Positions 9,631 to 18,972 of a stretch of DNA of 64,000 nt are shown piece by piece. The translations under genes and the position numbers were made by a program. Each line of letters begins with the position of its first letter. The first letter of the stretch is position 1. The notes under the pieces were generated by a model. That model was not told the origin of the DNA, did not search any database, and worked only from the letters and a program-made list of their open reading frames with translations. Source of the stretch: Desulfoprunum benzoelyticum (GTDB lineage: Bacteria > Desulfobacterota > Desulfobulbia > Desulfobulbales > Desulfocapsaceae); contig NZ_JACHEO010000001.1 in the NCBI RefSeq assembly GCF_014201505.1, positions 248,001 to 312,000 on the forward strand, written 5' to 3'.

Positions 9631-10392
9631 ATGACGATGAGCAGCATTGACCTGACTTTGCAGATCTGGCGCCAGAAGAATAACGATTCCCTCGGTCATC
9701 TCGAGACCTATCCCTTGAGCGGCATCAACACCGATATGTCGTTTCTCGAAATGCTCGATGTCCTCAACGAGCAGCTGACGAGGGCCGGCAAGGAACCGGT
9801 GGCCTTCGATCATGATTGCCGGGAAGGGATCTGCGGCATGTGCGGGGCGGTCGTCAACGGCATCGCCCATGGCCCGGAGCGGGAGACCACCCTCTGTCAG
9901 CTGCATATGCGCAACTTCCGCTCCGGCGACACCCTGGTGATCGAACCGTTTCGCTCCCGTGCCTTTCCGATCCGCAAGGATCTGATGGTCGACCGCTCCG
10001 CCTTTGACCGCATCATCCAGTCAGGCGGCTACGTTTCGGTCAACACCGGCGGCACTCCCGATGCCAACACCATCCCCATCCCGTCCCAGGTCGCCGAACT
10101 GGCGATGGACGCCGCAGCCTGCATCGGCTGCGGGGCCTGTGTCGCCAGCTGTCCGAACGGGGCGGCAATGCTGTTCACCGGGGCCAAGATATCTCAGCTC
10201 TGCCTCCTCCCCCAGGGCCAGCCAGAACGGCGGCAACGGGCCCTGGCGATGGTCGAGACGATGGACCGGGAGGGGTTCGGCAACTGCACCAACGCCAGGG
10301 AGTGTGAGGCGGTCTGCCCGAAAGGCATATCCATCCGCAATATCGCCCGTCTCAATCAGGAATTTCTTGCCGCCAGTCTACTTGAAGGCTAA
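9631..10392 (+). CDS. sdhB: succinate dehydrogenase/fumarate reductase iron-sulfur subunit
   Basis: Iron-sulfur subunit of about 253 residues. Cysteines for three clusters are present: a [2Fe-2S] set C63, C68, C71, C89 ([10 protein letters not shown]...LC), a C164-C167-C170 set plus C174 ([12 protein letters not shown]), and C219, C225, C229 in the [15 protein letters not shown] segment, giving the usual [2Fe-2S]/[4Fe-4S]/[3Fe-4S] chain from FAD to haem b. The frame is open upstream into the sdhA 3' end; the start is taken at the ATG at 9631, and the ATG at 9637, which has GGAA at good spacing, is an equally good choice. Last gene of sdhCAB. Confidence 0.93.
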   Translation: MTMSSIDLTLQIWRQKNNDSLGHLETYPLSGINTDMSFLEMLDVLNEQLTRAGKEPVAFDHDCREGICGMCGAVVNGIAHGPERETTLCQLHMRNFRSGDTLVIEPFRSRAFPIRKDLMVDRSAFDRIIQSGGYVSVNTGGTPDANTIPIPSQVAELAMDAAACIGCGACVASCPNGAAMLFTGAKISQLCLLPQGQPERRQRALAMVETMDREGFGNCTNARECEAVCPKGISIRNIARLNQEFLAASLLEG

Positions 10393-10404
10393 TGTTACCC
10401 ATTT

Positions 10405-10456
10405 GGGGACAAGGTTCCGGTATATCCGGTTCTCTTAGGCAGGTTCCCTTGTCCCC
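10405..10456. repeat. REP-like long inverted repeat
   Basis: GGGGACAAGG (10405-10414) and CCTTGTCCCC (10447-10456) are perfect 10-bp arms around a 32-base centre that holds its own CCGG-TATAT-CCGG inverted repeat. It lies between sdhB and the next gene. The GGGGACA stem ends resemble REP-type elements mobilised by Y1 transposases, judged from memory. There is no T-tract, so a plain terminator is less likely, though it could still protect sdhCAB mRNA. Confidence 0.5.
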
Positions 10457-10478
10457 TTCCACTCGCTGACCAATCCTC

Positions 10479-11522
10479 ATGACCCATGAAGTCGTCATCG
10501 TCGGGGCAGGTCCGGCCGGGCTTGCCTGCGCCGGGATTCTTGCTCGCGGCGGTCTCAAGGTCCTGGTCCTCGAAAGAAAACCGCATCCGGGGCCGAAGGT
10601 CTGTGCCGGCGGCATCACCGGGAGCGGGTTGATCAACCGGATCCCCGGCTGCCTCGAGGAAAGGCGTTTCCACCGGCAGTACATTTTCACCCCGTGGCAG
10701 AAGGTCCGCCTGGCCTCGACCGCGCCGATGATCGCCACGGTCAACCGGGAAAATCTCGGCCGGCACATGGCAGAGGCAGCGGCGGCGGCAGGGGCCGAGA
10801 TCGTCGCCTCGGCCCAGATCGAAAGGATCGACGACGACAAGGTGATCTTCACCGCGCGGCCCGGCAGCAAAAAACACCACGCCCATTTTCGCCGCCTGGT
10901 TGGAGCGGACGGCTCCGCCTCGCTGGTCCGGCGGCATCTGCGGTTGCCGACGAAGCACCTCGGCATCGGCATCAATTATCAGATTCCCGGTACGCTTACA
11001 GAGATGGAATGGCATCTCGCGCCCTCGCTGTTCGGCAACGGCTATGGCTGGATCTTCCCCCACCGCGACACGACCTCGATCGGCGCCTACGCGGCAGCGA
11101 CGGTCATGAAGGCCGGCGACCTGCACCGCGGGCTGCGGACCTGGGCCACCGGCAGGGGCATCGTTCTCGACGGCACCAGGCAGCGTGCCGGATTCGTCAA
11201 TTTCGACTACCGGGGATGGAACTTCGGCAAGGTCTTCCTCGCCGGAGATGCCGCCGGTCTGGCCTCGGGCCTTACCGGCGAAGGAATCCTCCCGGCGATG
11301 ATCTCCGGCGAGGCGATCGCCCGTTACATCCTGCATCAGGGCTGTGATCTAACGGATCTGCAGCGGCTGATCCAAAGCCACAACCTGCACCGGCGTGCAG
11401 TCCTGCTGACAGCCAGGAACAGGCTGCTGACGGCGCTCACCGCCGAGACCGTCGTGCTGGCCCTGCGCCTGGGTCTTCTCTACTTCACACAACTCGAGAT
11501 GTCCCATCAGCCATCTCGATAG
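10479..11522 (+). CDS. geranylgeranyl-reductase-family FAD-dependent oxidoreductase
   Basis: Flavoprotein of 347 residues. The N-terminal Rossmann motif VVIVGAGPAGLACAGILARGG (split at about residues 5-25) binds FAD; KVCAGGITG near residue 40 and the second FAD motif VFLAGDAAGLASGLTGEGI near residue 252 are the hallmarks of the geranylgeranyl reductase/FixC-like group. Members reduce isoprenoid chains or act as quinone/lipid oxidoreductases; the substrate here is unknown. The next gene, a small dihaem protein, starts 15 bases downstream and could pass electrons to or from this flavoprotein. The start codon lacks a strong Shine-Dalgarno. Confidence 0.8.
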   Translation: MTHEVVIVGAGPAGLACAGILARGGLKVLVLERKPHPGPKVCAGGITGSGLINRIPGCLEERRFHRQYIFTPWQKVRLASTAPMIATVNRENLGRHMAEAAAAAGAEIVASAQIERIDDDKVIFTARPGSKKHHAHFRRLVGADGSASLVRRHLRLPTKHLGIGINYQIPGTLTEMEWHLAPSLFGNGYGWIFPHRDTTSIGAYAAATVMKAGDLHRGLRTWATGRGIVLDGTRQRAGFVNFDYRGWNFGKVFLAGDAAGLASGLTGEGILPAMISGEAIARYILHQGCDLTDLQRLIQSHNLHRRAVLLTARNRLLTALTAETVVLALRLGLLYFTQLEMSHQPSR

Positions 11523-11537
11523 CCCTGAGGGCGGTAT

Positions 11538-11804
11538 ATGAAATTCACTGCAAAAACGACGATCCTCAACATCCTCTTTCTCCTGGTCGGCGCCGCCATC
11601 CTCCTGTTCCTGCTGAAGGCCCCGGAAGAGACGACCTCGCGGTTGCCGATGGATGACACCCACCGCAAATTCCAGTCGGGCATCAGCAAGAAGGCGGCGG
11701 AGAAACAGTGCGGTCAATGCCACGGACCTGGGGGCGAAGCCCAACTGCCGCCGGACCACCCTCCCCCCTATCGCTGCCTGTTCTGTCACAAACGGCAGAT
11801 CTAA
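11538..11804 (+). CDS. small membrane-anchored dihaem c-type cytochrome-like protein
   Basis: An 88-residue protein with one N-terminal membrane helix (about residues 9-26) and two CXXCH haem-binding motifs, C58-C61-H62 (CGQCH) and C80-C83-H84 (CLFCH), separated by a proline-rich loop. The chain after the helix is expected to face the periplasm, where haem c would be attached. Only a few additional histidines (H42, H74) could serve as distal ligands. GAGGG precedes the ATG at good distance. It is probably co-transcribed with the flavoprotein before it. No named family was recognised; a NapC/NrfH or cytochrome c7 fragment was considered but the protein is much shorter. Confidence 0.7.
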   Translation: MKFTAKTTILNILFLLVGAAILLFLLKAPEETTSRLPMDDTHRKFQSGISKKAAEKQCGQCHGPGGEAQLPPDHPPPYRCLFCHKRQI

Positions 11805-11830
11805 GGGAGGAGAGGGAGAGCAACCGGGCC

Positions 11831-14470
11831 TCAGCCGGCCTGCAGGCTCTTCCTGGCGATCTCGTAGACATCGCCGGAGAGATTGTCGACGGCGAGGATC
11901 CGTTCCAGCTGACGACGGATCAGATCCTGCCGGACCGGATCGTAGCGCTTCCAGACCGTCAGCGGCGACAGCATCCGGGCCGCGATCTGGGGATTGGTCG
12001 CGTTGAGCTCGATGATCCGGTCGGTCAGGAAGGCATAGCCCGCCCCCGAGACGTCATGGAAGCGGTAATGGTTACCGGAGCAGAAGGCGCCGATCAACGC
12101 TCGCACCTTATTGGGATTCTTCATTGAAAATGATGGGTTGGCCAGTAGCCGGGTGACCTCGGCGAGGGTATCGGCAAGTGGCGAGACGGCCTGGAGGGTG
12201 AACCACTTGTCGAGCACCAGCGGGTCGGCCTGCCACCTGGTGTAGAAATGGTGAAGGATCTCCTGCCGGCGCCGGCCCTCGATCCGGGTGACACAGGACA
12301 GGGCGGCAATCGCGTCGGTCATGTTGCCGGCCTCGGCATACTGCCCGCAGCACAGGGCGTAGATCTCCTCATCGGTCGGCACCCGCGCCATCAGATAGGC
12401 AAGCGCCACGTTCTTCAAACTCCTCCGGCCCATCGCCTCGGGGGTGATCCGGTATTCTCCCTCCTCATTGTTGTCATCGTAGATTCGTCTGAACTCATCG
12501 GCCAGCAGCGACGATAACTGTGATCTGACAAACTCACGGCCGCGATGGAGATTGACGGGATCGACCGTATCCATCTGCTGGGCCAGGTAGGTCTCGGCCG
12601 GCAACTGCAGGGCCAGGGCGAGCAGGGCCTTGTCGCTCGCCGGCCGCTGCAGGTTGGCCCTGACCGCCGCGACAAAGTCCGAATCGAGCACCGGCTGGGC
12701 ATTGGCCTGCAGCCGCGCCACCGTCTCCATAACCACGATTTCGGACAACTTGCTGGCGGCGTACCAGCGATTGAAGAGGTCGGTATCATGGGCGAGGAGG
12801 AAGGCCAGCTCCTCCCGACTCTGGTCCAATTCCACCTTCACCGGGGCGGAAAACCCGCGCAGAAAGGACAGGACCGGTTTTTCTCCAATGTCCGGAAAAC
12901 TGAAACTCTGCTCCCGCTCGCGGAGTTCGAGGACCCGGGTTCCGTCCCTGTCTCCGTTCAGCATATCCCGGCCCCGGCTGTCGAGCAGGCCGACGGCGAT
13001 GGGAATATGGAACGGCTCCTTGCCGTCCTGGCCGGGGGTGGCGGGACACGACTGCCGGAGTCTGAGGACATAGCGCCGCTTCTCGGCCAGCCACTGACCG
13101 CTGACCTTCACCACCGGGGTCCCGGCCTGGCTGTACCACCGCTTGAACTGGCCAAGATCGACGCCGGAGGCATCGGCCATCGCCGCGACGAAATCATCGC
13201 AGGTCACCGCCTGGCCGTCATGCCGGGCGAAATAAAGGTCCATCCCCTTCCTGAAATCGGCGGCCCCGAGGAGGGTGTGCATCATCCGGATGACCTCCGC
13301 CCCCTTGTTGTAGACGGTCACCGTATAGAAATTGTTGATCTCGACATAGGCGTCGGGCCGCACCGGATGCGCCATCGGCCCGGAATCCTCGCGAAACTGG
13401 AAGTTGCGGATGAGCTGGACATCGTCGATCCGCTGCACCGCCCGCGAGTTCATGTCGGACGAAAACTCCTGGTCACGGAAAACGGTCAGCCCCTCCTTCA
13501 GACTGAGTTGAAACCAGTCGCGGCAGGTCACCCGGTTGCCGGTCCAGTTGTGGAAATACTCATGGGCGACGACTCCTTCGATGCCGAGAAAATCCTGATC
13601 GGTCGCCGATTGCGGCGAGGCGAGAACGCAGCGCGAGTTGAAGATGTTCAACCCCTTGTTCTCCATCGCCCCCATATTGAAATCATCGACGGCGACGATC
13701 ATGAAGACGTCGAGGTCGTATTCGAGTCCATAGACATCCTCGTCCCACTGCATCGCCTTCTTCAGTGAACGCATGGCATGATCGCACAGATCGCGATTGC
13801 GCGCCTCGACGAAGATCCGCAGGGCGATATCGCGGCCGGAGCGGGTGGTGAAGGTGTCGTCGATCGCCACCAGCCGGCCGGCAACGAGGGCGAAGAGATA
13901 GCAGGGTTTGGGGAACGGATCCTGCCAGACGGCGTAATGGCGGCCGTTGCCCAGCTCGCCCGACTCGATCAGGTTACCGTTCGACAGCAGCACCGGACAA
14001 GTCTGCCGGTCACCTTCGATCCGCGTGGTGAAACGGGCCAGGACATCGGGACGGTCGGGGAAATAGGTGATGCGGCGGAACCCTTCCGGCTCGCACTGGG
14101 TGCAATAGTTGCCGTTCGAACAGTACAGGCCTTCGAGGGCGGTGTTGGCGACAGGATCGATCCTGGTCACGACCTGCAGTTCGAAGCGGTCTTTTCCCGG
14201 AACAAGGATCAGATCCATGGCGCTGACCTCGAATTCATCTGCCTCCAGTCTTCTGCCGTCGAGCCGGACTTCGACCAGTTCCATGTTCTCGCCAGAGAGT
14301 TGCAGCCGCCCGGTACAATCAGTGCTCTGCTGGTTGACGGCATAGACCGTATCGGCGGTCACCACGGTGGATTCCGCATACAGTTGGAAGGTCAGACGGA
14401 TCTCTTCAACCAGATATTCCGGGACCCGGTAGTCTTCCCGGCGTCTGGTGGCATGTTGCTCAGTACTCAT
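11831..14470 (-). CDS. pepN: aminopeptidase N (M1 family)
   Basis: Zinc aminopeptidase of 879 residues, close to the E. coli PepN length (870). The substrate-binding exopeptidase motif GAMEN is at about residue 265, and the zinc site HEYFHNW with the downstream glutamate in LSLKEGLTVFRDQEFSSD is intact. The C-terminal helical domains typical of the bacterial PepN type follow (DUF3458-like). It releases N-terminal amino acids from peptides in the cytoplasm. It is transcribed on its own, divergent from dapL, with a 205-base intergenic region between the starts. Confidence 0.95.
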   Translation of the reverse strand: MSTEQHATRRREDYRVPEYLVEEIRLTFQLYAESTVVTADTVYAVNQQSTDCTGRLQLSGENMELVEVRLDGRRLEADEFEVSAMDLILVPGKDRFELQVVTRIDPVANTALEGLYCSNGNYCTQCEPEGFRRITYFPDRPDVLARFTTRIEGDRQTCPVLLSNGNLIESGELGNGRHYAVWQDPFPKPCYLFALVAGRLVAIDDTFTTRSGRDIALRIFVEARNRDLCDHAMRSLKKAMQWDEDVYGLEYDLDVFMIVAVDDFNMGAMENKGLNIFNSRCVLASPQSATDQDFLGIEGVVAHEYFHNWTGNRVTCRDWFQLSLKEGLTVFRDQEFSSDMNSRAVQRIDDVQLIRNFQFREDSGPMAHPVRPDAYVEINNFYTVTVYNKGAEVIRMMHTLLGAADFRKGMDLYFARHDGQAVTCDDFVAAMADASGVDLGQFKRWYSQAGTPVVKVSGQWLAEKRRYVLRLRQSCPATPGQDGKEPFHIPIAVGLLDSRGRDMLNGDRDGTRVLELREREQSFSFPDIGEKPVLSFLRGFSAPVKVELDQSREELAFLLAHDTDLFNRWYAASKLSEIVVMETVARLQANAQPVLDSDFVAAVRANLQRPASDKALLALALQLPAETYLAQQMDTVDPVNLHRGREFVRSQLSSLLADEFRRIYDDNNEEGEYRITPEAMGRRSLKNVALAYLMARVPTDEEIYALCCGQYAEAGNMTDAIAALSCVTRIEGRRRQEILHHFYTRWQADPLVLDKWFTLQAVSPLADTLAEVTRLLANPSFSMKNPNKVRALIGAFCSGNHYRFHDVSGAGYAFLTDRIIELNATNPQIAARMLSPLTVWKRYDPVRQDLIRRQLERILAVDNLSGDVYEIARKSLQAG

Positions 14471-14571
14471 GAATTCTTATCCTTGCGCAGATGGTTGTAT
14501 GGCGGTCCTGCATCAAACACACAGCGGTCATGGCGACGGAAGTGCGACACCCGCACTGCCGACATTGATGG

Positions 14572-14599
14572 TTGACAGTGACCAGCATTTCATTATATT
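14572..14599 (+). promoter_or_regulatory. predicted sigma-70 promoter for dapL
   Basis: TTGACA (14572-14577), a 16-base spacer and TATATT (14594-14599) lie 77 bases before the dapL start. An AGTGCG/CGCACT inverted repeat (14541-14557) sits just upstream of the -35 box. Confidence 0.6.
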
Positions 14600-14675
14600 C
14601 AAAAAAGTTTATACAAAGCCCCCTGAATGAAATCAAATTCAATATACTATCCCTCGTCCGAACGAGAAGTGGCAG

Positions 14676-15899
14676 ATGATTACAATCAACGAACATTATT
14701 TGAAACTGCAGGCCTCCTACCTTTTCTCCGATATCGCCAAACGGGTAGCGGCGTTCCAGGAACAGAACCCTGAAATCGAGATCATCAAGCTCGGCATCGG
14801 CGATGTCACCAGACCGCTGCCGAGGGCATGCATCGACGCCTTCCACAAGGCTGTCGAGGAGATGGCATCCGAGGCCAGTTTCAGGGGCTATGGCCCCGAA
14901 CAGGGCTATGCCTTCCTGCGGGAGGCCATCGCCGCCAACGATTTTCAGGCCCGCGGGGCCGACATCCAGGCCGACGAGATCTTCGTCAGCGACGGGGCGA
15001 AATGCGATACCGGCAATATCCAGGAACTGTTCAGCCAGGATATCAAAATCGCCATCCCCGATCCGGTCTACCCGGTCTATCTCGATACCAACGTCATGGC
15101 CGGACGGACCGGCGCTTACGTCGACGGCCGCTACCAGGGCATCGTCTATCTCGATTCGACCAAAGAGAACAACTTCGTCCCTGCCCTGCCCCGGGAAAAG
15201 GTCGACCTGATCTACCTCTGTTTTCCCAACAACCCGACCGGTTCAACCATCAGCACGGCGGAGTTGAAAACCTGGGTCGATTACGCGAGAGAGCACCAGG
15301 CCCTGATCCTGTTCGATGCCGCCTACGAGATATTTATCCGTGACCAGAGCCTGCCCCACACCATCTACGAAATCGAGGGGGCGAAGGAGGTGGCGATCGA
15401 GTTCAGAAGCTACAGCAAGAGCGCCGGCTTTACCGGCACCCGCTGTGCCTACACGGTCATCCCGAAAGAGTGCACCGCCTACGACCGCAACGGCGGGCGA
15501 CAGCCCCTGCACTCACTGTGGAACCGCCGTCACTGCACCAAGTTCAACGGTGTATCCTATCCCGTCCAGCGGGCTGCCGAGGCCGTCTACAGCGAGGAGG
15601 GGAAAACCCAGACCAGGGAACTCGCCGACTACTATCTGCACAACGCCGCCAGTGTCCGTCGGGCAATGCAGGACCTGGGCTTTTTCTTCGTCGGCGGCGA
15701 AAACTCGCCCTACGTCTGGATCAACGGTGGCCGTGATTCCTGGGATTTCTTCGACATGCTGCTGAACAAGGCCGGGGTCGTCTGTACCCCGGGGGCCGGT
15801 TTTGGCCGGTGCGGCAACGGCTACATCCGCATCTCCGCCTTCAACAGCCATGAAAAGGTTGAAAAGGCGATGAAGAGACTCAAAGACGCACTGTCGTAA
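14676..15899 (+). CDS. dapL: LL-diaminopimelate aminotransferase
   Basis: PLP aminotransferase of 407 residues that makes LL-diaminopimelate directly from tetrahydrodipicolinate, bypassing the succinylase steps, for lysine and peptidoglycan synthesis. The DapL start [17 protein letters not shown], the [14 protein letters not shown] motif, CFPNNPTG near residue 178 and the PLP lysine in [12 protein letters not shown] are all diagnostic. Length matches DapL from plants, Chlamydia and Desulfobacterota. Transcribed alone from a good promoter, convergent with ispH. Confidence 0.95.
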   Translation: MITINEHYLKLQASYLFSDIAKRVAAFQEQNPEIEIIKLGIGDVTRPLPRACIDAFHKAVEEMASEASFRGYGPEQGYAFLREAIAANDFQARGADIQADEIFVSDGAKCDTGNIQELFSQDIKIAIPDPVYPVYLDTNVMAGRTGAYVDGRYQGIVYLDSTKENNFVPALPREKVDLIYLCFPNNPTGSTISTAELKTWVDYAREHQALILFDAAYEIFIRDQSLPHTIYEIEGAKEVAIEFRSYSKSAGFTGTRCAYTVIPKECTAYDRNGGRQPLHSLWNRRHCTKFNGVSYPVQRAAEAVYSEEGKTQTRELADYYLHNAASVRRAMQDLGFFFVGGENSPYVWINGGRDSWDFFDMLLNKAGVVCTPGAGFGRCGNGYIRISAFNSHEKVEKAMKRLKDALS

Positions 15900-15917
15900 T
15901 CCCTTCCGCCGCTGGAG

Positions 15918-15953
15918 GCAAGACGATGGAGCAGCATTACTCTGTCGTCTTGC
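15918..15953. terminator. hairpin between convergent dapL and ispH
   Basis: GCAAGACGA (15918-15926) and TCGTCTTGC (15945-15953) form a 9-bp stem with an inner GAG/CTC pair, ending two bases before the ispH stop codon. No T-tract follows on either strand, so its role as a shared terminator is only suggested by its position. Confidence 0.4.
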
Positions 15954-15955
15954 AA

Positions 15956-16900
15956 TCACTCCCGTTCAATAACGACTGCGGGATCGAAATGGACATGCTC
16001 CTTCTTTCCCCCCATCTCCGCGATGGTTGCCCCCCGGCGCTCCTGAATCCAGTCAACCACACCCCTGACCAGACGTTCCGGCGCCGACGCCCCGGCGGTA
16101 ATACCGATCTTTCGCTTCCCATCGAACCACCCGAGTTCCAGGTCGCTGCTGTCGTCGATCAAATGGCCGTGGGTGCCGTGACGTTCCGCCACCTCGCGCA
16201 GCCGGTTGGAATTCGAACTGTTTTTTGAGCCGACAACGAGGATGAGATCGGTCTGTTGCGCCAGTCGCTTCACCGCGTCCTGGCGATTCTGAGTGGCGAA
16301 ACAGATATTCGAGGCCGGGCCGCGAATATCCGGAAACCGTTCCTTGAAAATCTCGACGATGCCGACGATATCCTCCCGGCTCAGCGTGGTCTGGGTGACA
16401 TAGGCGACTTTCCCTGGATCGGCGACGTGGCATTGCCGTGCCTCATGCTCGGACGAGATGACATGGACCCGATCGGCCACCCGTCCGGCCGCCCCGATGA
16501 CCTCGGGATGACCATGATGGCCGATGATCAGCACATCGCAGCCCTCGCCATGATACTTTTCCACCATCCGGTGGACGCTTCCGACCAGGGGGCAGGTGGC
16601 ATCGACGGTCTTGAGCCCGAGTTGCCTCGCTGCCAGCTCAACCGCCCGCGACACCCCATGAGCGCTGAAGATACAAATCCCCCCCGTCGGGATGTCGGCC
16701 AGATCCTCGACGAAGACAGCGCCGAGCTGCTCAAGTTCATTCAGGACATGCAGGTTATGAACGATCTCGTGGAGCACATACACCGGCGCCCCATAGCGTA
16801 TCAAGGTCAGGCGGACGGTCTCGATCGCCCGCTCAACCCCGGCACAGAAACCTCGGGGTTGAGCGAGTATGATCTCCAGCGAAGTGGTCGGTTGAATCAT
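15956..16900 (-). CDS. ispH: 4-hydroxy-3-methylbut-2-enyl diphosphate reductase IspH
   Basis: Last enzyme of the MEP isoprenoid pathway; it turns HMBPP into IPP and DMAPP with an iron-sulfur cluster. The 314-residue protein has the three cluster cysteines in PRGFCAGVERAIE (near residue 18), VDATCPLV (near residue 100) and NICFATQNRQDAV (near residue 200), plus the substrate residues in LHEIVHN, SAHGVS and SNSNRL. The ATG at 16900 gives the standard N-terminus; an in-frame TTG at 16966 would overlap the end of the preceding gene and is rejected. It lies 49 bases after the universal stress protein gene on the same strand. Confidence 0.95.
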   Translation of the reverse strand: MIQPTTSLEIILAQPRGFCAGVERAIETVRLTLIRYGAPVYVLHEIVHNLHVLNELEQLGAVFVEDLADIPTGGICIFSAHGVSRAVELAARQLGLKTVDATCPLVGSVHRMVEKYHGEGCDVLIIGHHGHPEVIGAAGRVADRVHVISSEHEARQCHVADPGKVAYVTQTTLSREDIVGIVEIFKERFPDIRGPASNICFATQNRQDAVKRLAQQTDLILVVGSKNSSNSNRLREVAERHGTHGHLIDDSSDLELGWFDGKRKIGITAGASAPERLVRGVVDWIQERRGATIAEMGGKKEHVHFDPAVVIERE

Positions 16901-16949
16901 GGCAGACCGCTTGCCCCCGGCCGGGATCCTGGAAAAAACATCGCTGCCA

Positions 16950-17441
16950 TCAGATATTGGGGACAATGAGGATCGGCACCTTCGTCAGCCGGGCCACCCG
17001 TCTGGCCGAAGAGCCCATGACCTTGCTCCCCAGGACCTTTTTCGACGATTGGCCCATGACAATCATGTCGGCATTGTATTTTTCGGCCGCCAGCAGGATC
17101 TCCTCACTCGGCCGTCCGGCGACGACGACGATATCCTGCAGCGGTATTTCGTCGACACCCGCCCCGCCGCACTCCTCGTCACAGAATTTTTTCACCCTTT
17201 CCTTCATCGTGGCGATGATGTTCTTCATCCCGTCCTTCTGCACTTCTTCAATCGCCGTTTCCGGCATATACCCGGAGATGATGGCCCTGGCGGTCTCGGT
17301 CAACGGCTCGACCACATTGAGCATGATGATCCTGGCGTTGTGGACGTTGGCATGGGCCACGGCCTGGCGGAACACCGGCCTGGTGAATTTACCGAGGTCG
17401 GTCGCATACAGAATCGTCTTGATCTGTGGGATGTTCTTCAT
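16950..17441 (-). CDS. universal stress protein (UspA family)
   Basis: Single-domain Usp of 163 residues. It begins with the typical ILYATDLG strand and ends with the nucleotide-binding region MGQSSKKVLGSKVMGSSARRVARLT-type segment followed by VPILIVP. In the G-2X-G-9X-G(S/T) ATP motif the second glycine is serine here (GQSS), so ATP binding is possible but not certain. The ATG at 17441 has AGGAG seven bases upstream and is preferred over an ATG six codons earlier that lacks one. Gene order with ispH downstream suggests read-through, but no shared function is evident. Confidence 0.87.
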   Translation of the reverse strand: MKNIPQIKTILYATDLGKFTRPVFRQAVAHANVHNARIIMLNVVEPLTETARAIISGYMPETAIEEVQKDGMKNIIATMKERVKKFCDEECGGAGVDEIPLQDIVVVAGRPSEEILLAAEKYNADMIVMGQSSKKVLGSKVMGSSARRVARLTKVPILIVPNI

Positions 17442-17481
17442 CTTCTCGCTCCTGTTCATTAAGATATGGGGATACTTCCGG

Positions 17482-17531
17482 CTGCAATATTGAGTTCACG
17501 GGTCAACGCCCGGGTATATTCAATATTGTAG
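17482..17531. repeat. long inverted repeat upstream of the usp gene
   Basis: CTGCAATATTGA (17482-17493) and TCAATATTGTAG (17520-17531) pair over 12 positions with one G-U, around an inner CGGG/CCCG stem. It lies 41 bases upstream of the usp start, in the 172-base gap after the response regulator gene. It could be the leader structure of usp mRNA or an operator; no T-tract follows. Confidence 0.45.
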
Positions 17532-17613
17532 GGCCGCAATGGCGAAAAGACCATAGCCCGACGAGCACTATTGTGAAAAACTTGAAAGATTCTGGCGCAG
17601 AAATTGATTTCGC

Positions 17614-18969
17614 TCATTTATAGTCACTTTTCTCCAGTCCGTGCTTGCGCATCTTGTCGTACAGGGTCTTGCGCGGAACCGCCAGGGCCTCCATGACATC
17701 CTTGATACTGCCGTTGCTTGCCACCAGGGCCTGTTCGATGAGACTGCGTTCAAAACAATCGACCTGTTGGGGCAGGCTCCTTTTCTGGCCGAGCTCAATC
17801 CCGGAAAGCAATTTTTCCAGCGACCACTCATACTGGCTCCCAAGCAGAACATACCGTTCAGCCAGATTCCGCAGCTCCCGGACATTGCCGGGCCACGAAT
17901 AGGCCATCAGGGAATTGAGCTGGGCCGCTCCCGGCAGCGGCACCTCCTGCTGATAACGATGGCCGGCGACGAGCAGGAAGTGATGAAAGAGCAGCGGGAT
18001 GTCCTCCCTCCGCTCGCGCAGCGGCGGGATCTCGAGACATACCACGTTCAACCGGTAGTACAGATCTTTCCTGAAATCTCCCGCCTCCGCCAGCTGTCGC
18101 AGATCAACTTTGGCGGCGGCGACGATCCGCAGGTCGAGGGGGATCAGTTCGTTCGAGCCGAGCCGCTCCAGCGACCGCTCCTGCAGCACCCGGAGGAGAT
18201 GGATCTGGATCCGCAGCGGCATCGACTCGATTTCATCCAGCAGCAGCGTCCCGCCGTTGGCATGTTCGAATTTGCCGATCCTCCGGGTTTTGGCGTCGGT
18301 AAAGGCGCCGGCCTCATGGCCGAAGAGCTCGCTCTCGATCATCGTTTCCGACACGGCGCCGCAGTTGACGGCGACAAAATTGCGGGTCCGCCGCTTGCTG
18401 TGCTCATGCAGCGATCGAGCCACCAACTCCTTGCCGGTCCCGGTTTCGCCCATGATGAGGACATCGGCGCCGGTATCGGCGACCTGGGCGATCATCGACC
18501 GCAGGTGTTCCATGGTCGGCGTCTTGCCGAGGATACGGGGACCAAGGGCGCTGTGGGCCTCGAGTTCACGGCGCAGGCTGCGGTTTTCCAGGGTCAGGGC
18601 GCGTTTTTCCAAGGCCCGCTGGACGGTCTTGACGAGCCGTTCGGAGGAGTAAGGTTTTTCGATGAAATCATAGGCGCCGTCGCGCATGGCCTGGACTGCG
18701 GTCGAGATATCGCCATGGCCGGTGATCAGGATGACCGGGAGGTTGGGGTCGATTTTCTGGGCCTTGACGAGAAATTCCAGGCCATCCATGTTCGGCAGCC
18801 GGATATCGCAGATCACCACCCCCGGCCATTCGGTGGAGAGGACGGGGAGGGCCTCTTCGGCGCAATCATGACAGGTTACGACCAGATCCGCCAATTCCAG
18901 GGTCTGCTTGTTGGCCTGGCGGATATGTTTTTCGTCATCGATAAAGACAACCTGGTTCAATGGCTCCAT
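17614..18969 (-). CDS. sigma-54-dependent response regulator (DctD/NtrC type)
   Basis: A 451-residue transcription activator. The receiver domain (1-120) has the acidic pocket D11-D12, phospho-acceptor D55 and K105. The AAA+ domain has Walker A GETGTGKE (174-181), Walker B GGTLLLDEIE (239-248) and an arginine-finger region. The sigma-54 contact loop reads GAFTDA (221-226) instead of the canonical GAFTGA. A C-terminal Fis-type helix-turn-helix (about 418-445) binds DNA. It starts three bases after the sensor kinase stop codon, so the two form a two-component system. Closest resemblance is to DctD, which controls dicarboxylate transport, but no transporter lies nearby. Confidence 0.9.
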   Translation of the reverse strand: MEPLNQVVFIDDEKHIRQANKQTLELADLVVTCHDCAEEALPVLSTEWPGVVICDIRLPNMDGLEFLVKAQKIDPNLPVILITGHGDISTAVQAMRDGAYDFIEKPYSSERLVKTVQRALEKRALTLENRSLRRELEAHSALGPRILGKTPTMEHLRSMIAQVADTGADVLIMGETGTGKELVARSLHEHSKRRTRNFVAVNCGAVSETMIESELFGHEAGAFTDAKTRRIGKFEHANGGTLLLDEIESMPLRIQIHLLRVLQERSLERLGSNELIPLDLRIVAAAKVDLRQLAEAGDFRKDLYYRLNVVCLEIPPLRERREDIPLLFHHFLLVAGHRYQQEVPLPGAAQLNSLMAYSWPGNVRELRNLAERYVLLGSQYEWSLEKLLSGIELGQKRSLPQQVDCFERSLIEQALVASNGSIKDVMEALAVPRKTLYDKMRKHGLEKSDYK

Positions 18970-18972
18970 AGA

